From: Acinetobacter pecorum
GTDB taxonomy: Bacteria; Pseudomonadota; Gammaproteobacteria; Pseudomonadales; Moraxellaceae
Assembly (NCBI RefSeq): GCF_014837015.1
Contig: NZ_JACSPT010000023.1
Coordinates: forward strand, 1 to 44,626
Direction: 5' to 3'
Length of the DNA stretch: 44,626 bases
Position 1 is the first letter of the stretch, and every line of letters begins with the position of its first letter. The translations under genes and the position numbers were made by a program. Shown here piece after piece: positions 9,179 through 17,083 of the stretch. Under the pieces are notes generated by a model. That model was not told where the DNA came from. It did no database searches and was given only the letters and a program-made list of their open reading frames with translations.

Positions 9179-9613
9179 ATGGAAATATGGTTAAGTGCTG
9201 AGCTGAGTAGTGAAGTTTTAAGTGAAGAGCAAACTCTACAGGAATGTAAAGCACGTAATGCAGTTGAAGATGTATTAAATGCTCAACTTCAAAATAAGTC
9301 TTATGATATTCCGATAAATAAGTGGAAATGTATTTCAATTATAATGGGAACGGATAATTTTGATGAACGTATTTATTATTCTCCTAAACGAAAAAACATG
9401 GATTTTCGCTTAAGAATAGATCCAACAAGCTTTAAGGCTACAGATGATTTGGGCCGAAAGAAACTTATTTTTAGAATGCTCTTAAGAAGTTTAGACTTAT
9501 TAAAAGTTAAATTAGAAAAAGTTCGTCCAAAACTGGATTCAACAGTTTTTGATGAGTTAGAAAAACTTAAAATAGATGTATTAAATATTGCAAAAGAAGA
9601 AAGCTGGATTTAA
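9179..9613 (+). CDS. Imm44-like orphan immunity protein (tentative)
   Basis: This 144-residue cytosolic protein is AT-rich compared with its neighbours. The layout resembles the Imm44 immunity family as I remember it. It begins with a short strand MEIWLSAELSSEV, has a central NKWKCISIIMG strand, then the block FDERIYYSPKRKNMDFRLRI, and a helix with LGRKKLIFRMLLRSLDLL. Imm44 proteins protect bacteria from polymorphic toxins delivered by contact-dependent or type VI systems. No toxin gene lies next to it; it sits alone between aroC and an AEC transporter. The ribosome binding site GGGGAGG is strong. The assignment rests on pattern memory, without a profile search. Confidence 0.5.
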   Translation: MEIWLSAELSSEVLSEEQTLQECKARNAVEDVLNAQLQNKSYDIPINKWKCISIIMGTDNFDERIYYSPKRKNMDFRLRIDPTSFKATDDLGRKKLIFRMLLRSLDLLKVKLEKVRPKLDSTVFDELEKLKIDVLNIAKEESWI

Positions 9614-9768
9614 ACGATTTATTCATTAGTCAGATAGAGTCGCTCTTATTTATTATCCATTTATTTTTCCATTGTTTTTTATACGGTAATACGAGGGTTG
9701 TTGTATGCTTGTTACTTGACGGGCAATTAGGGTTGATTGCCACAAAACTGCATATCAAGAGTTGCTCA

Positions 9769-10677
9769 ATGTTTCAGACTATCTTCACCGTACTGTTTCC
9801 GCTTATTGGCCTCATTAGCTTGGGATATGTATTAAAACAAAGAAAATGGCTGGAAGATGATTTTTGGCGCGGTGCAGAAAAGTTAAATTATTATGTGCTT
9901 TTTCCAGTGATGCTATTTTTAAATCTGGCCACTGCCAAGATTCAAATGGCAGTCATTGAAGATGTGGTGCTGGTTGTATTTAGCATTATGGCCGTGGTCA
10001 GTATTGCATTATATATTTTGCGTCATATTTACCAGATATCTTATGTGCGTTTCGGCGTGTATGTCCAAGGTTTACTACGCTTTAACACCTATATTGGCCT
10101 TGCTGCTGTCAGTGCCTTATTTCAGCAGCAGGGTATGACTATTTTCGCGGTGATCATGGTGCTGTGTATTCCTTTGGTGAATGTCTTATCGGTACTGGCA
10201 TTTACCCGTAGTCACGAAATGCAGCTCACCAAAATTATTCTGGGCTTGGCTAAAAACCCATTAATTCTGGGCTGTATTATAGGCGGTTTATTTAATTTCT
10301 CGGGGTGGTCACTTTGGATTGGGTCAGAACACTTTCTTAAACAGATTGCACTGTGCAGTTTACCCTTAGGACTAATGTGTGTGGGAGCTGCCCTACAGTT
10401 TCAGGGCTTTCAGCGTGAGGTGTTGCCACTGGGTATGATGACTTTCGGGCGTCTTTTCGCAATGCCGCTCATTGCATTTTTAGTATGCAAAACTTTTCAG
10501 ATTGATGCATTAACTACTCAGGTCTTGGTCCTGTTCTTTGCACTTCCTACTGCCTCAGCTTCCTATGTCTTAACCCGGGTATATGGCGGTGATAGCGAGT
10601 TAATGGCCAGTATCATCAGCGTACAAACAGTGGTCGCAGCAGGAAGCTTAATATTGGTACTTTCCTGGATGATTTAA
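9769..10677 (+). CDS. AEC-family (auxin efflux carrier-like) transporter
   Basis: The 302-residue hydrophobic protein has about ten predicted transmembrane segments arranged in two halves, typical of the AEC/MdcF family. Bacterial members move small organic anions such as malonate or malate across the inner membrane. The N-terminus MFQTIFTVLFPLIGLISLGYVLK and the later block LCSLPLGLMCVGAALQF are family-like. The start at 9769 removes a hydrophilic extension that would otherwise run back to 9709 and gives the normal family length. No substrate-defining neighbour is present. The gene ends 327 bp before the glycine riboswitch. Confidence 0.82.
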   Translation: MFQTIFTVLFPLIGLISLGYVLKQRKWLEDDFWRGAEKLNYYVLFPVMLFLNLATAKIQMAVIEDVVLVVFSIMAVVSIALYILRHIYQISYVRFGVYVQGLLRFNTYIGLAAVSALFQQQGMTIFAVIMVLCIPLVNVLSVLAFTRSHEMQLTKIILGLAKNPLILGCIIGGLFNFSGWSLWIGSEHFLKQIALCSLPLGLMCVGAALQFQGFQREVLPLGMMTFGRLFAMPLIAFLVCKTFQIDALTTQVLVLFFALPTASASYVLTRVYGGDSELMASIISVQTVVAAGSLILVLSWMI

Positions 10678-10740
10678 ATTCTTAAATGGATAATGAAACA
10701 GTCTACATTTTGCTCCAGATCATACCTGTTTTAAGTGATT

Positions 10741-10755
10741 AAAATAGCCTAAGCA
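10741..10755 (+). repeat. Copy 2 of the AAATAGCCTAAG motif
   Basis: AAAATAGCCTAAGCA is identical over 15 bases to the copy at 184-198. It lies in the intergenic region downstream of the AEC transporter gene. Confidence 0.7.
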
Positions 10756-10926
10756 AATTGTGATCTTTTGACTGGCTTTAATCATTTAACTCTTAGACTG
10801 TTACAAATCCTAGGAAAGGGCTGCGACTCAGTGACTGTAAGTAAGAAAGATATACAAATCTGCTATAGGGTTGAAGTTTTCAATTTAACTAATAAATTAT
10901 TGATTAAAATAAGCAATTAAAGATTG

Positions 10927-10938
10927 ATTCACGTGAAT
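10927..10938. promoter_or_regulatory. 12-bp perfect palindrome upstream of the glycine riboswitch
   Basis: ATTCACGTGAAT is a perfect palindrome about 70 bp upstream of the first aptamer, in the expected promoter region of the riboswitch transcript. It may be a transcription factor operator; no cognate factor can be named. Confidence 0.4.
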
Positions 10939-11004
10939 TAACATAAATTAAAACAGCGTATTTCTTAAAAATGGTATATAAATTGCTCATGATAATAAAA
11001 CATT

Positions 11005-11192
11005 ATTGCAGGAGAGAAATGCTTCTGCATTCGCCGAAGGAGCAAGTTCCCAGGAAACTCTCAGGCAAAAGGACTGTGATAATGGATAAAGACTCTGGAG
11101 AGAAGTGTTCAATCACTCACCGAAGGGGAAGGTGGCCGCATTGATGTGCAATGCATCTACCGAAGCTCTCAGGTACACATGACAGATGGGAA
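11005..11192 (+). ncRNA. Tandem glycine riboswitch (two gcvT-type aptamers)
   Basis: Two consecutive glycine aptamers are recognisable. The first runs from GGAGAG at 11011 through CGCCGAAGG, CTCTCAGGC and AAAGGACTG to GACTCTGGAGAG near 11102. The second runs from there through CACCGAAGGGG and CTCTCAGGT to GACAGATGGG at 11190. The tandem arrangement with a short linker is the classic cooperative glycine-binding form. The ribosome binding site AAGGAGG and the ATG of the amino-acid dehydrogenase follow about 20 bases later with no obvious poly-T terminator between. Control is therefore probably at translation initiation. Glycine most likely turns the downstream gene on, as is usual for the class (inference). 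Confidence 0.95.
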
Positions 11193-11221
11193 AAGACATC
11201 AATATAATCAAGGAGGTGTCT

Positions 11222-12466
11222 ATGCGTCATGTCGTGGTGATTGGGGCTGGTATTATTGGAGTAACTACCGCTTATGAGCTTGCATTATCAGGCTATCAGG
11301 TGACCGTGGTGGATCGGCATCTATATCCGGCGATGGAAACATCCTTTGCCAATGGTGGCCAGCTTTCTGCCTGCAATGCCGAAGTATGGAACCAGAAAGC
11401 TACGGTGCTGAAAGGCATTAAATGGATGTCACAAAAAACTGCACCACTTTTGCTCAATCCCTCTTTTAGTGTGCATAAATACAGCTGGCTCATGGAGTTT
11501 TTAGGCAATATCAAACATTACGAAGCCAATACCCGAGAAACGGTACGGTTGGCGTTACTGGCCAGAGCGCGTTTGTTTGAAATTGCTCAAACAGAAGGTA
11601 TTGATTTTAATCTGGAAAAACGCGGTATTTTACATTTTTATCATAACAAGACAGATTATGACGTTGCGATCAAAGTCAATGATTTGTTGTGTAGTGGGGG
11701 GCTGGAGCGAAATGCCATTTCCGATACAGAAATCAAGCAGATCGAACCTGCATTAACGGGCGATTATTACGCAGGATTTTACTGCCAGAGCGATGCCACC
11801 GGGGATATTCATAAATTTAGCACCGGGCTGGCTAAAGCCTGTATGCAAAAAGGCGTAAAATTTGAGTTTGGTCAAGATGTTTTCGCTGTTGATTATCAAG
11901 CTCAGAATATTCGGGTTAAATGCAAACCCAGTACTGAAAATGTCCATTCCTCTCCAGAGGATATTCTGGAAATTAATGCAGATGCCATTGTGGTATGTGC
12001 AGGTGTTGGCAGTTATCAGCTGGCTGAAATTCTCGGTGAGCGGGTCAATGTTTATCCAGTCAAAGGTTATTCCATAACCTTACAGTTAAATGATGAGCAG
12101 AGCCAGAACAATGCGCCTTGGGTCAGCCTGCTAGATGAAAGTGCTAAAATTGTCTTGTCACGTCTAGGCAAGGACCGTTTACGTGTTGCAGGCACCGCCG
12201 AGTTTAATGGCTATAACCGCGATATTCGCGCGGACCGGATTCAACCGCTGATTGACTGGACCAATCGCAATTTTGACCTGTGTACCGAACATGTCGTGCC
12301 TTGGGCTGGCTTACGCCCAATGATGCCAAATATGATGCCGGTAGTACGCCGTGGCAAACATGAGCGGGTATTTTACAATACCGGACATGGTCATCTGGGG
12401 TGGACTTTATCAGCAGCAACCGCAGCCATGATTGGTCAGGAAGTGGCTCAATATTATCCTGCTTGA
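11222..12466 (+). CDS. DadA-like FAD-dependent amino-acid dehydrogenase
   Basis: This 414-residue flavoprotein is of the DAO superfamily. The N-terminal dinucleotide-binding motif VIGAGIIGVTTAYELALSG is followed by the FANGGQLS motif typical of the small subunit of D-amino acid dehydrogenase (DadA). The C-terminus GHGHLGWTLSAATAAMIGQ closes the FAD site. DadA deaminates D-amino acids to 2-oxoacids and feeds electrons to the respiratory chain. The start at 11222 is chosen for the AAGGAGG eight bases upstream; a longer frame to 11186 would overlap the riboswitch. The glycine riboswitch directly upstream suggests that this paralogue handles glycine or is part of glycine overflow (inference). No racemase gene follows. 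Confidence 0.87.
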   Translation: MRHVVVIGAGIIGVTTAYELALSGYQVTVVDRHLYPAMETSFANGGQLSACNAEVWNQKATVLKGIKWMSQKTAPLLLNPSFSVHKYSWLMEFLGNIKHYEANTRETVRLALLARARLFEIAQTEGIDFNLEKRGILHFYHNKTDYDVAIKVNDLLCSGGLERNAISDTEIKQIEPALTGDYYAGFYCQSDATGDIHKFSTGLAKACMQKGVKFEFGQDVFAVDYQAQNIRVKCKPSTENVHSSPEDILEINADAIVVCAGVGSYQLAEILGERVNVYPVKGYSITLQLNDEQSQNNAPWVSLLDESAKIVLSRLGKDRLRVAGTAEFNGYNRDIRADRIQPLIDWTNRNFDLCTEHVVPWAGLRPMMPNMMPVVRRGKHERVFYNTGHGHLGWTLSAATAAMIGQEVAQYYPA

Positions 12467-12470
12467 ACTG

Positions 12471-12496
12471 ATAGCCCGCTTTCGGGCTATTTTTTA
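12471..12496 (+). terminator. Rho-independent terminator after the dadA-like gene
   Basis: An 8-bp perfect stem ATAGCCCG (12471-12478) and CGGGCTAT (12483-12490), with a four-base loop, is followed by TTTTTT. Confidence 0.9.
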
Positions 12497-12591
12497 AAGA
12501 TGAATTTTAAAAATCTTTAAAGGGTTATCTGAACTTTAAAATAGTGTAGTTCTTTCATAAATTATTTTTAAACCATTCAAAATGAGCAAGG

Positions 12592-12707
12592 AAATTTCCT
12601 CTTTTTATAGGAGTGTGGAGCATGCTCCTCTGGGGAGAGGTTCTTATAAATATCTGGTTATCTCCTTGGGAAGCAGTGCTTCTCATCCCTGAGGGAGAAG
12701 GAAATTT
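12592..12707. repeat. Structured 116-bp intergenic element with inverted ends
   Basis: The element is bounded by 9-bp inverted repeats (AAATTTCCT at 12592-12600 and AGGAAATTT at 12699-12707). It contains three internal palindromes: GGAGCATGCTCC at 12617-12628, GAAGCAGTGCTTC at 12670-12682 and TCCCTGAGGGA at 12686-12696. No convincing ORF is present. It may be a degenerate short interspersed repeat or a structured RNA; I cannot tell which from one copy. Confidence 0.4.
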
Positions 12708-12752
12708 AGATACTAATTAATGCTCGCTTTTTGATGACTTTAGATTAGCTAT

Positions 12753-13382
12753 TTAATCATATAAACGATAAATGCCAGTAAATCGCTCACAACCTTTCTG
12801 CTGGCTGCTGACAACTAAAATGGCTTTACTATAGTCAAACTCATAGCGGCAGTCATTTTCATTGTCGGTAATCTGATTTTTTGCCTCAGGTGTGGTATAA
12901 GCTAAAAAGGGAATGGTCTGCGTCTCGGCCCGGTTATTCGGATTGCGATATGCCAGGCCTTCAATCTTGATCCGGTCTTTGGTCAGTTGATGAATCTTGA
13001 GATGAACAGGCTGCTTGGCAATTTGCCCCTGTTCAAACTTGATATAATGCTGGGTTAAACTTTGATTCAGCGAAATATAGATATTTAAATCATCTAAACG
13101 CCATTCGAACTGCTGTTTAAAACAGTCTATGGTTTTGCATTGCTGCAAGCGGCTTACCCATAATTTTTGGGTATCTTGCAATAAGCGTACAGGTGCATCA
13201 GTAATCAGGAAAGCAGTAAAGTATTGGTCTGTAAGTTTTTCACGAGATTCGGCCAGTGCTGCTGAACAGAGTTTCTTCATGGCAGCCGTTTTTTTACTGT
13301 CGTTATTACAGTCTAGTGTAATCGCCGAACTGCCCGTAGAAATCATCCCCAGACCGAGCATCATTGCAATTATTTTCAACAT
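12753..13382 (-). CDS. Secreted protein with LprI-like N-terminus, unknown function
   Basis: From the ATG at 13382 the protein has about 209 residues and begins with a signal peptide (MLKIIAMMLGLGMISTGSSA). The next 100 residues, with Cys in LDCNND, KLCSAAL, QQCKTIDCF and the motif KLWVSRLQQC, resemble the DUF1311/LprI arrangement. The C-terminal half (HLKIHQLTKDRIKIEGLAYR to the end) is a predicted beta-rich domain with two further Cys that I do not recognise. The frame is open eight codons further to 13406, but the hydrophobic core starts closer to 13382. Its location is probably periplasmic. It is divergent from ispF with a 100-bp shared promoter region. Confidence 0.6.
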   Translation of the reverse strand: MLKIIAMMLGLGMISTGSSAITLDCNNDSKKTAAMKKLCSAALAESREKLTDQYFTAFLITDAPVRLLQDTQKLWVSRLQQCKTIDCFKQQFEWRLDDLNIYISLNQSLTQHYIKFEQGQIAKQPVHLKIHQLTKDRIKIEGLAYRNPNNRAETQTIPFLAYTTPEAKNQITDNENDCRYEFDYSKAILVVSSQQKGCERFTGIYRLYD

Positions 13383-13506
13383 TTTTATATCAGTTTTCAG
13401 TAGCATGATCGCTTATACTTTCACTGTGTTACGCTTGGTCTAACTATAGCGAAATAGAAAGCAAGTGTACAAGATTTCAATTGGCTATTTCTAAAGGATG
13501 TATAAG

Positions 13507-13995
13507 GTGATCGCACAAATTCGTATTGGCCAGGGGCTGGATGTGCATGCATTTGAAGAAGGTGATTTTGTCACTTTGGCAGGCATTCAAATTCCGCATA
13601 CTCATGGTCTGAAAGCACATTCGGATGGTGATGTGGTGTTGCATGCACTCTGTGATGCTTTGTTGGGGGCCTTGGCGCTTGGAGATATTGGCCAGCATTT
13701 TCCGGATACAGATCCTGAGTTTAAAGGTGCAGATAGCCGGGTATTACTCAAACATGTTTATCAGTTGATTCTGGATCGTGGTTATCTTTTGAATAATGCC
13801 GATATTACCGTAGCCTGTGAACGTCCAAAACTGGCGAAACACAATCTGGCAATGCGTCAAAGTATCGCGGATGTCTTGGATGTCGATGTGACACAGATCA
13901 GTATTAAAGCCACCACTACTGAGCAGCTAGGCTTTACTGGTCGTCAGGAAGGAATTATGTCCACGGCAATCGTGCTGTTGAGCCATAGTAAATAA
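13507..13995 (+). CDS. ispF: 2-C-methyl-D-erythritol 2,4-cyclodiphosphate synthase
   Basis: IspF cyclises CDP-methylerythritol 2-phosphate to methylerythritol cyclodiphosphate in the non-mevalonate isoprenoid pathway. It is a homotrimeric zinc enzyme. The metal ligands Asp and His are visible in GQGLDVHAF, with the third His in [19 protein letters not shown]. The family signature [13 protein letters not shown] follows, then [18 protein letters not shown] C-terminal residues. A GTG start at 13507 is preferred because AAAGG lies nine bases upstream; an ATG at 13498 directly abuts that ribosome binding site. It is not adjacent to ispD here, unlike in many proteobacteria. Confidence 0.95.
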   Translation: MIAQIRIGQGLDVHAFEEGDFVTLAGIQIPHTHGLKAHSDGDVVLHALCDALLGALALGDIGQHFPDTDPEFKGADSRVLLKHVYQLILDRGYLLNNADITVACERPKLAKHNLAMRQSIADVLDVDVTQISIKATTTEQLGFTGRQEGIMSTAIVLLSHSK

Positions 13996-13997
13996 GC

Positions 13998-14522
13998 TCA
14001 AGTAAAATGATTCGGATTAATCAGGGAAAGTTCCAGTTCCTGTGTTGCTTTACGGCCTTGTAACTGTAGGGCAACCGCATGCATTAAACCGGTCCAGGTT
14101 TCATTAGGTTCCCAAATTTTATGCAAATGCTGTTGTGCGTGAGGCAGTTCAATATCCATATAGTATTGGCGATATAGATACATGAGACAACTGACATGGT
14201 AATTTTGCGAACAATGTACCCAGATCATTTGATCTTTTACCAGGTGATCGATCAGGTCTAGTACCAGCAGGCACTGATTGTCTGAAGGCGTTTCCCAGGA
14301 AAGTGGAACCTGAATATAGTTCAATCCCAGTTCAAGACAAATTTTATCTTCATGTGGTAGATGCTGCTGGCTATCGGTTAATGCTACGTTAATGACTGTA
14401 GACACGCCGTATTCTTTCATCAGCTGTAGCTGGGCAATGGTCGGCTGACCCGAACTAAACAGATGTTCATGTATGAACTGAAAATTCTCAATCTGGCTTA
14501 ATGCCGTTTCAATGTCATTCAT
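13998..14522 (-). CDS. Degenerate dual-specificity/tyrosine-phosphatase-like protein
   Basis: This 174-residue protein shows the N-terminal signature of phosphatase-like DUF442/DSP proteins (FSSGQPTIAQLQLMKEYGVSTVINVAL). The expected P-loop follows in WVHCSQNYHVSCL. Active cysteine phosphatases require Cys-X5-Arg; here the Cys is kept, but the loop reads C-S-Q-N-Y-H-V with no Arg. Phosphatase activity is therefore doubtful, and the protein may bind rather than hydrolyse a phospho-ligand (inference). It converges on ispF with only 2 bp between stop codons. It follows DAHP synthase copy 1 on the same strand by 64 bp, separated by a strong hairpin. Confidence 0.65.
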   Translation of the reverse strand: MNDIETALSQIENFQFIHEHLFSSGQPTIAQLQLMKEYGVSTVINVALTDSQQHLPHEDKICLELGLNYIQVPLSWETPSDNQCLLVLDLIDHLVKDQMIWVHCSQNYHVSCLMYLYRQYYMDIELPHAQQHLHKIWEPNETWTGLMHAVALQLQGRKATQELELSLINPNHFT

Positions 14523-14550
14523 CAGATATAATTTCCTTGTTCTAGAAATG

Positions 14551-14577
14551 CAAACGCCATCTTGGCGATGGCGTTTG
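14551..14577. terminator. Strong hairpin between aroG copy 1 and the phosphatase-like gene
   Basis: An 11-bp perfect stem (CAAACGCCATC at 14551-14561, GATGGCGTTTG at 14567-14577) has a five-base loop. There is only a weak T-rich tail on the minus strand, so it may be an inefficient terminator or an mRNA 3' stabilising hairpin. Confidence 0.6.
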
Positions 14578-14586
14578 TCAGATCAT

Positions 14587-15678
14587 TTAACGATTAGGTA
14601 AAATGTCTTTCAATGCCTCATGCATGTCGAGTAAAACTTTTTCAGTCGTTTCCCAGTCGATACAGCCATCAGTAACTGATTTTCCATATTCCAGATCACA
14701 TAGATTGGCAGGAATATCCTGACGGCCACCTTTCAGGTGACTTTCTACCATAATACCAACAATTGACTTATTTCCATCAAGAATTTGTTCCGTAATATTT
14801 TTTAAGACGAGCGGTTGTAAGTACGGATCTTTGTTCGAGTTTGCATGACTGGCATCGATCATGATCTTGCCGCTGACCTTGGCTTTGGCCAGTGCAGCTT
14901 CTGCATCTGCGACCGAGCCTGCATCATAGTTCGGTTTGCCATTACCACCACGCAATACCACGTGCGCATATGGGTTACCAGAGGTACGAATGACAGCCAC
15001 CTGACCCTGGTCATTCAGACCCAGGAAACTATGGCCGTGTTTCACCGACTGCATCGCATTGGTTGCGACAGTTAAACCGCCGTCAGTACCATTTTTAAAG
15101 CCGACCGGAGAAGAAAGGCCTGAAGACATTTCACGATGGGTCTGGCTTTCAGTCGTACGTGCACCAATCGCTGACCATGAAATCAAGTCTTGATAATACT
15201 GTGGAGAGTTTGGATCAAGTGCTTCAGTGGCACATGGCAAGCCCATTTCATTTAGTTCAAGTAACAGTTTGCGACCAATACGCAGACCTTTTTCAATATT
15301 GAATGAATCATTCATATCTGGATCATTGATCAGGCCTTTCCAGCCTATTGTGGTACGTGGTTTTTCAAAATAAACCCGCATCACAATATATAAGCTGTCT
15401 TTAACTTTTTCGCTCAGTACTTTTAAACGTTCTGCATATTCATGTGCAGCCGCCGGATCATGTATAGAGCAAGGGCCAATCACTACGAACAGGCGTTTGT
15501 CTTCGCCATCCAGGATTTTACGAATCGTTTCACGACCATGCAGTACGGTTTGATAAGCAGTTTCAGTCAACGGTAATTCTGCTTTAAGCTCGGCAGGGGT
15601 TACAAGAGGAATCATGCTGTGGATATTCACGTCATCAATATCTGATGCTGAAATAGGATTTGACTGTTGTGTATTCAT
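14587..15678 (-). CDS. aroG: 3-deoxy-7-phosphoheptulonate (DAHP) synthase, copy 1
   Basis: DAHP synthase condenses phosphoenolpyruvate and erythrose 4-phosphate, the first committed step to chorismate. The class I (AroF/G/H) signatures are clear: VVIGPCSIHDP, YFEKPRTTIGWKGLINDP, GARTTESQTHRE, GFKNGTDG and MIDASHANSNKDP. From the ATG at 15678 the product has 363 residues. The frame extends seven codons to an ATG at 15699, but a likely TATATT -10 box only about 25 bases upstream makes the downstream start more plausible. Unlike copy 2 at 42190, no aromatic leader peptide lies upstream, so the two isozymes are probably regulated differently. Feedback specificity cannot be assigned from motifs; aroF is an equally possible symbol. 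Confidence 0.93.
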   Translation of the reverse strand: MNTQQSNPISASDIDDVNIHSMIPLVTPAELKAELPLTETAYQTVLHGRETIRKILDGEDKRLFVVIGPCSIHDPAAAHEYAERLKVLSEKVKDSLYIVMRVYFEKPRTTIGWKGLINDPDMNDSFNIEKGLRIGRKLLLELNEMGLPCATEALDPNSPQYYQDLISWSAIGARTTESQTHREMSSGLSSPVGFKNGTDGGLTVATNAMQSVKHGHSFLGLNDQGQVAVIRTSGNPYAHVVLRGGNGKPNYDAGSVADAEAALAKAKVSGKIMIDASHANSNKDPYLQPLVLKNITEQILDGNKSIVGIMVESHLKGGRQDIPANLCDLEYGKSVTDGCIDWETTEKVLLDMHEALKDILPNR

Positions 15679-15805
15679 TGCCGTCACTGGTTCGATCATA
15701 CAAAAGGTTGTTTAATAGCCCGAATATAACATGAATGATGCGTCACTTTGTTATAAAAAAGATGAATATTTCTTTGAAAAAAAAGTGATGAATCGGATAG
15801 TTAAG

Positions 15806-16696
15806 TTAAACAGATTGTGAATTTTGGCTCATGATTATCATTGCTGTTTCAGCAGGTTGGGCCGGTTTTGATTTCACAGGATTAATCATGAAATTTACAC
15901 CTAGGGCAAATAGGGTGATACCTAAAATTTTGCGGATCAGTTTTTCCGGCATACGTGAACTAAGCAAGGTCCCCACAATAATCGCCGGAATAGATCCCAC
16001 CAATAACCACATGAGTAGCATGAAATCGACGTTGCCTGAAGACATATGACCCAGCCCTGCAACCAGGGTCAGTAACACTGCATGCACAACATCTGAGCCA
16101 ATGATACGAATCATCGGTAGATTCGGGAACATCACTACAAGAGCCATGATACCAAATGCACCGGCCCCCACTGAAGAGAGCGTGACAAATATGCCTAAGA
16201 TAATGCCCATAATGATAATGGCTACACGCTTATCTTTGGCTTGCAGTTTTATTTTTTCCAGATCCTGCGTCATGTCAGGCAGTTCTTGTTTTCTGTATTT
16301 ATTGATAAGATTTTCGATCTGGGTGCGAAACAGAATAGATAAGCCGGTAATGGTCAGCATAAAGCCCAATACCATGGTCAGGACGGCCTTGTAATGCGTT
16401 GATTGGCTCAGATAGTTATCAAGAACCCAATGCGTTGCAAAAGAAGCGGGGATACTGCCGACAGCCAGCCAGATCACAATCGGCCAGACAATATTCATTT
16501 TCTTGGCATGCACAAACGAGCCACAGAATTTAGAAATCGCGGCATAAAGAAGATCAGTACCAATCGCGATATGTGGTTCAATCCGGAATAAACTGATGAG
16601 AATTGGCGTCATCAATGAACCACCACCTACACCGGTGACACCTACACAAAAACCTACCAGAACCCCTGCTAAAATAAATTCAATCGGACCAAACAT
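15806..16696 (-). CDS. TauE/SafE-family sulfite exporter-like permease
   Basis: This 296-residue membrane protein has about eight transmembrane segments. The family pattern repeats in both halves: the N-terminal GFCVGVTGVGGGSLMTPILI and the later GIILGIFVTLSSVGAGAFGIMALVV, each with the Gly-rich TSV/VGAG motif of TauE/SafE permeases. Members export sulfite, sulfoacetate or related organosulfur anions across the inner membrane. A charged cytoplasmic loop (NLINKYRKQELPDMTQDLEKIKLQ) separates the halves. The gene lies upstream of and in the same orientation as aroG copy 1, but 100 bp away with an intervening promoter. Its substrate is not inferable from the neighbours. Confidence 0.85.
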   Translation of the reverse strand: MFGPIEFILAGVLVGFCVGVTGVGGGSLMTPILISLFRIEPHIAIGTDLLYAAISKFCGSFVHAKKMNIVWPIVIWLAVGSIPASFATHWVLDNYLSQSTHYKAVLTMVLGFMLTITGLSILFRTQIENLINKYRKQELPDMTQDLEKIKLQAKDKRVAIIIMGIILGIFVTLSSVGAGAFGIMALVVMFPNLPMIRIIGSDVVHAVLLTLVAGLGHMSSGNVDFMLLMWLLVGSIPAIIVGTLLSSRMPEKLIRKILGITLFALGVNFMINPVKSKPAQPAETAMIIMSQNSQSV

Positions 16697-17083
16697 GCAT
16701 ATATGCCAAAATCAAAAAACGAGCATATCTTATGACTTTTGGATATAAGTCGTTGTCTTGATTATTGATTTACTTATGCATAAAAAAGATAAAGCTAGGT
16801 GAAGAATATTAGGTGATCTTTCATGTTGATTCACCGGGTTGTGTATAAAGTGCGAATATGATGATTGATTTTAACTGCCCGATTTAACCCATTTCTGTCT
16901 AATTTAATGTACCTGTAAATGTCGATTTAATTCTTGTTATGCAAGCTCGATCATTGACTAAGTCATTCTAAACGGTGAGTTTCTTAAAATTAGAAGATGC
17001 TTAAGCTTATTCCGGAATAGCGACAGGATTATGTTAGAATCCCGATTCAATAAATTTCCATGCGGATCTGAGAGGAAACCCAC
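16697..17083. other. 387-bp intergenic region between the TauE/SafE gene and lpxB
   Basis: This divergent promoter region contains a TAGAAT sequence (17035-17040) that could be the lpxB -10 box, but no good -35 partner. I see no ORF, repeat, RNA structure or terminator in it. Confidence 0.4.

Noticed and set aside
15679..15805. Aromatic leader peptide upstream of DAHP synthase copy 1
   Set aside because: I looked on the minus strand for a short Phe/Tyr/Trp-rich ORF and terminator like those of copy 2 and found neither; the likely promoter leaves only a short untranslated leader.
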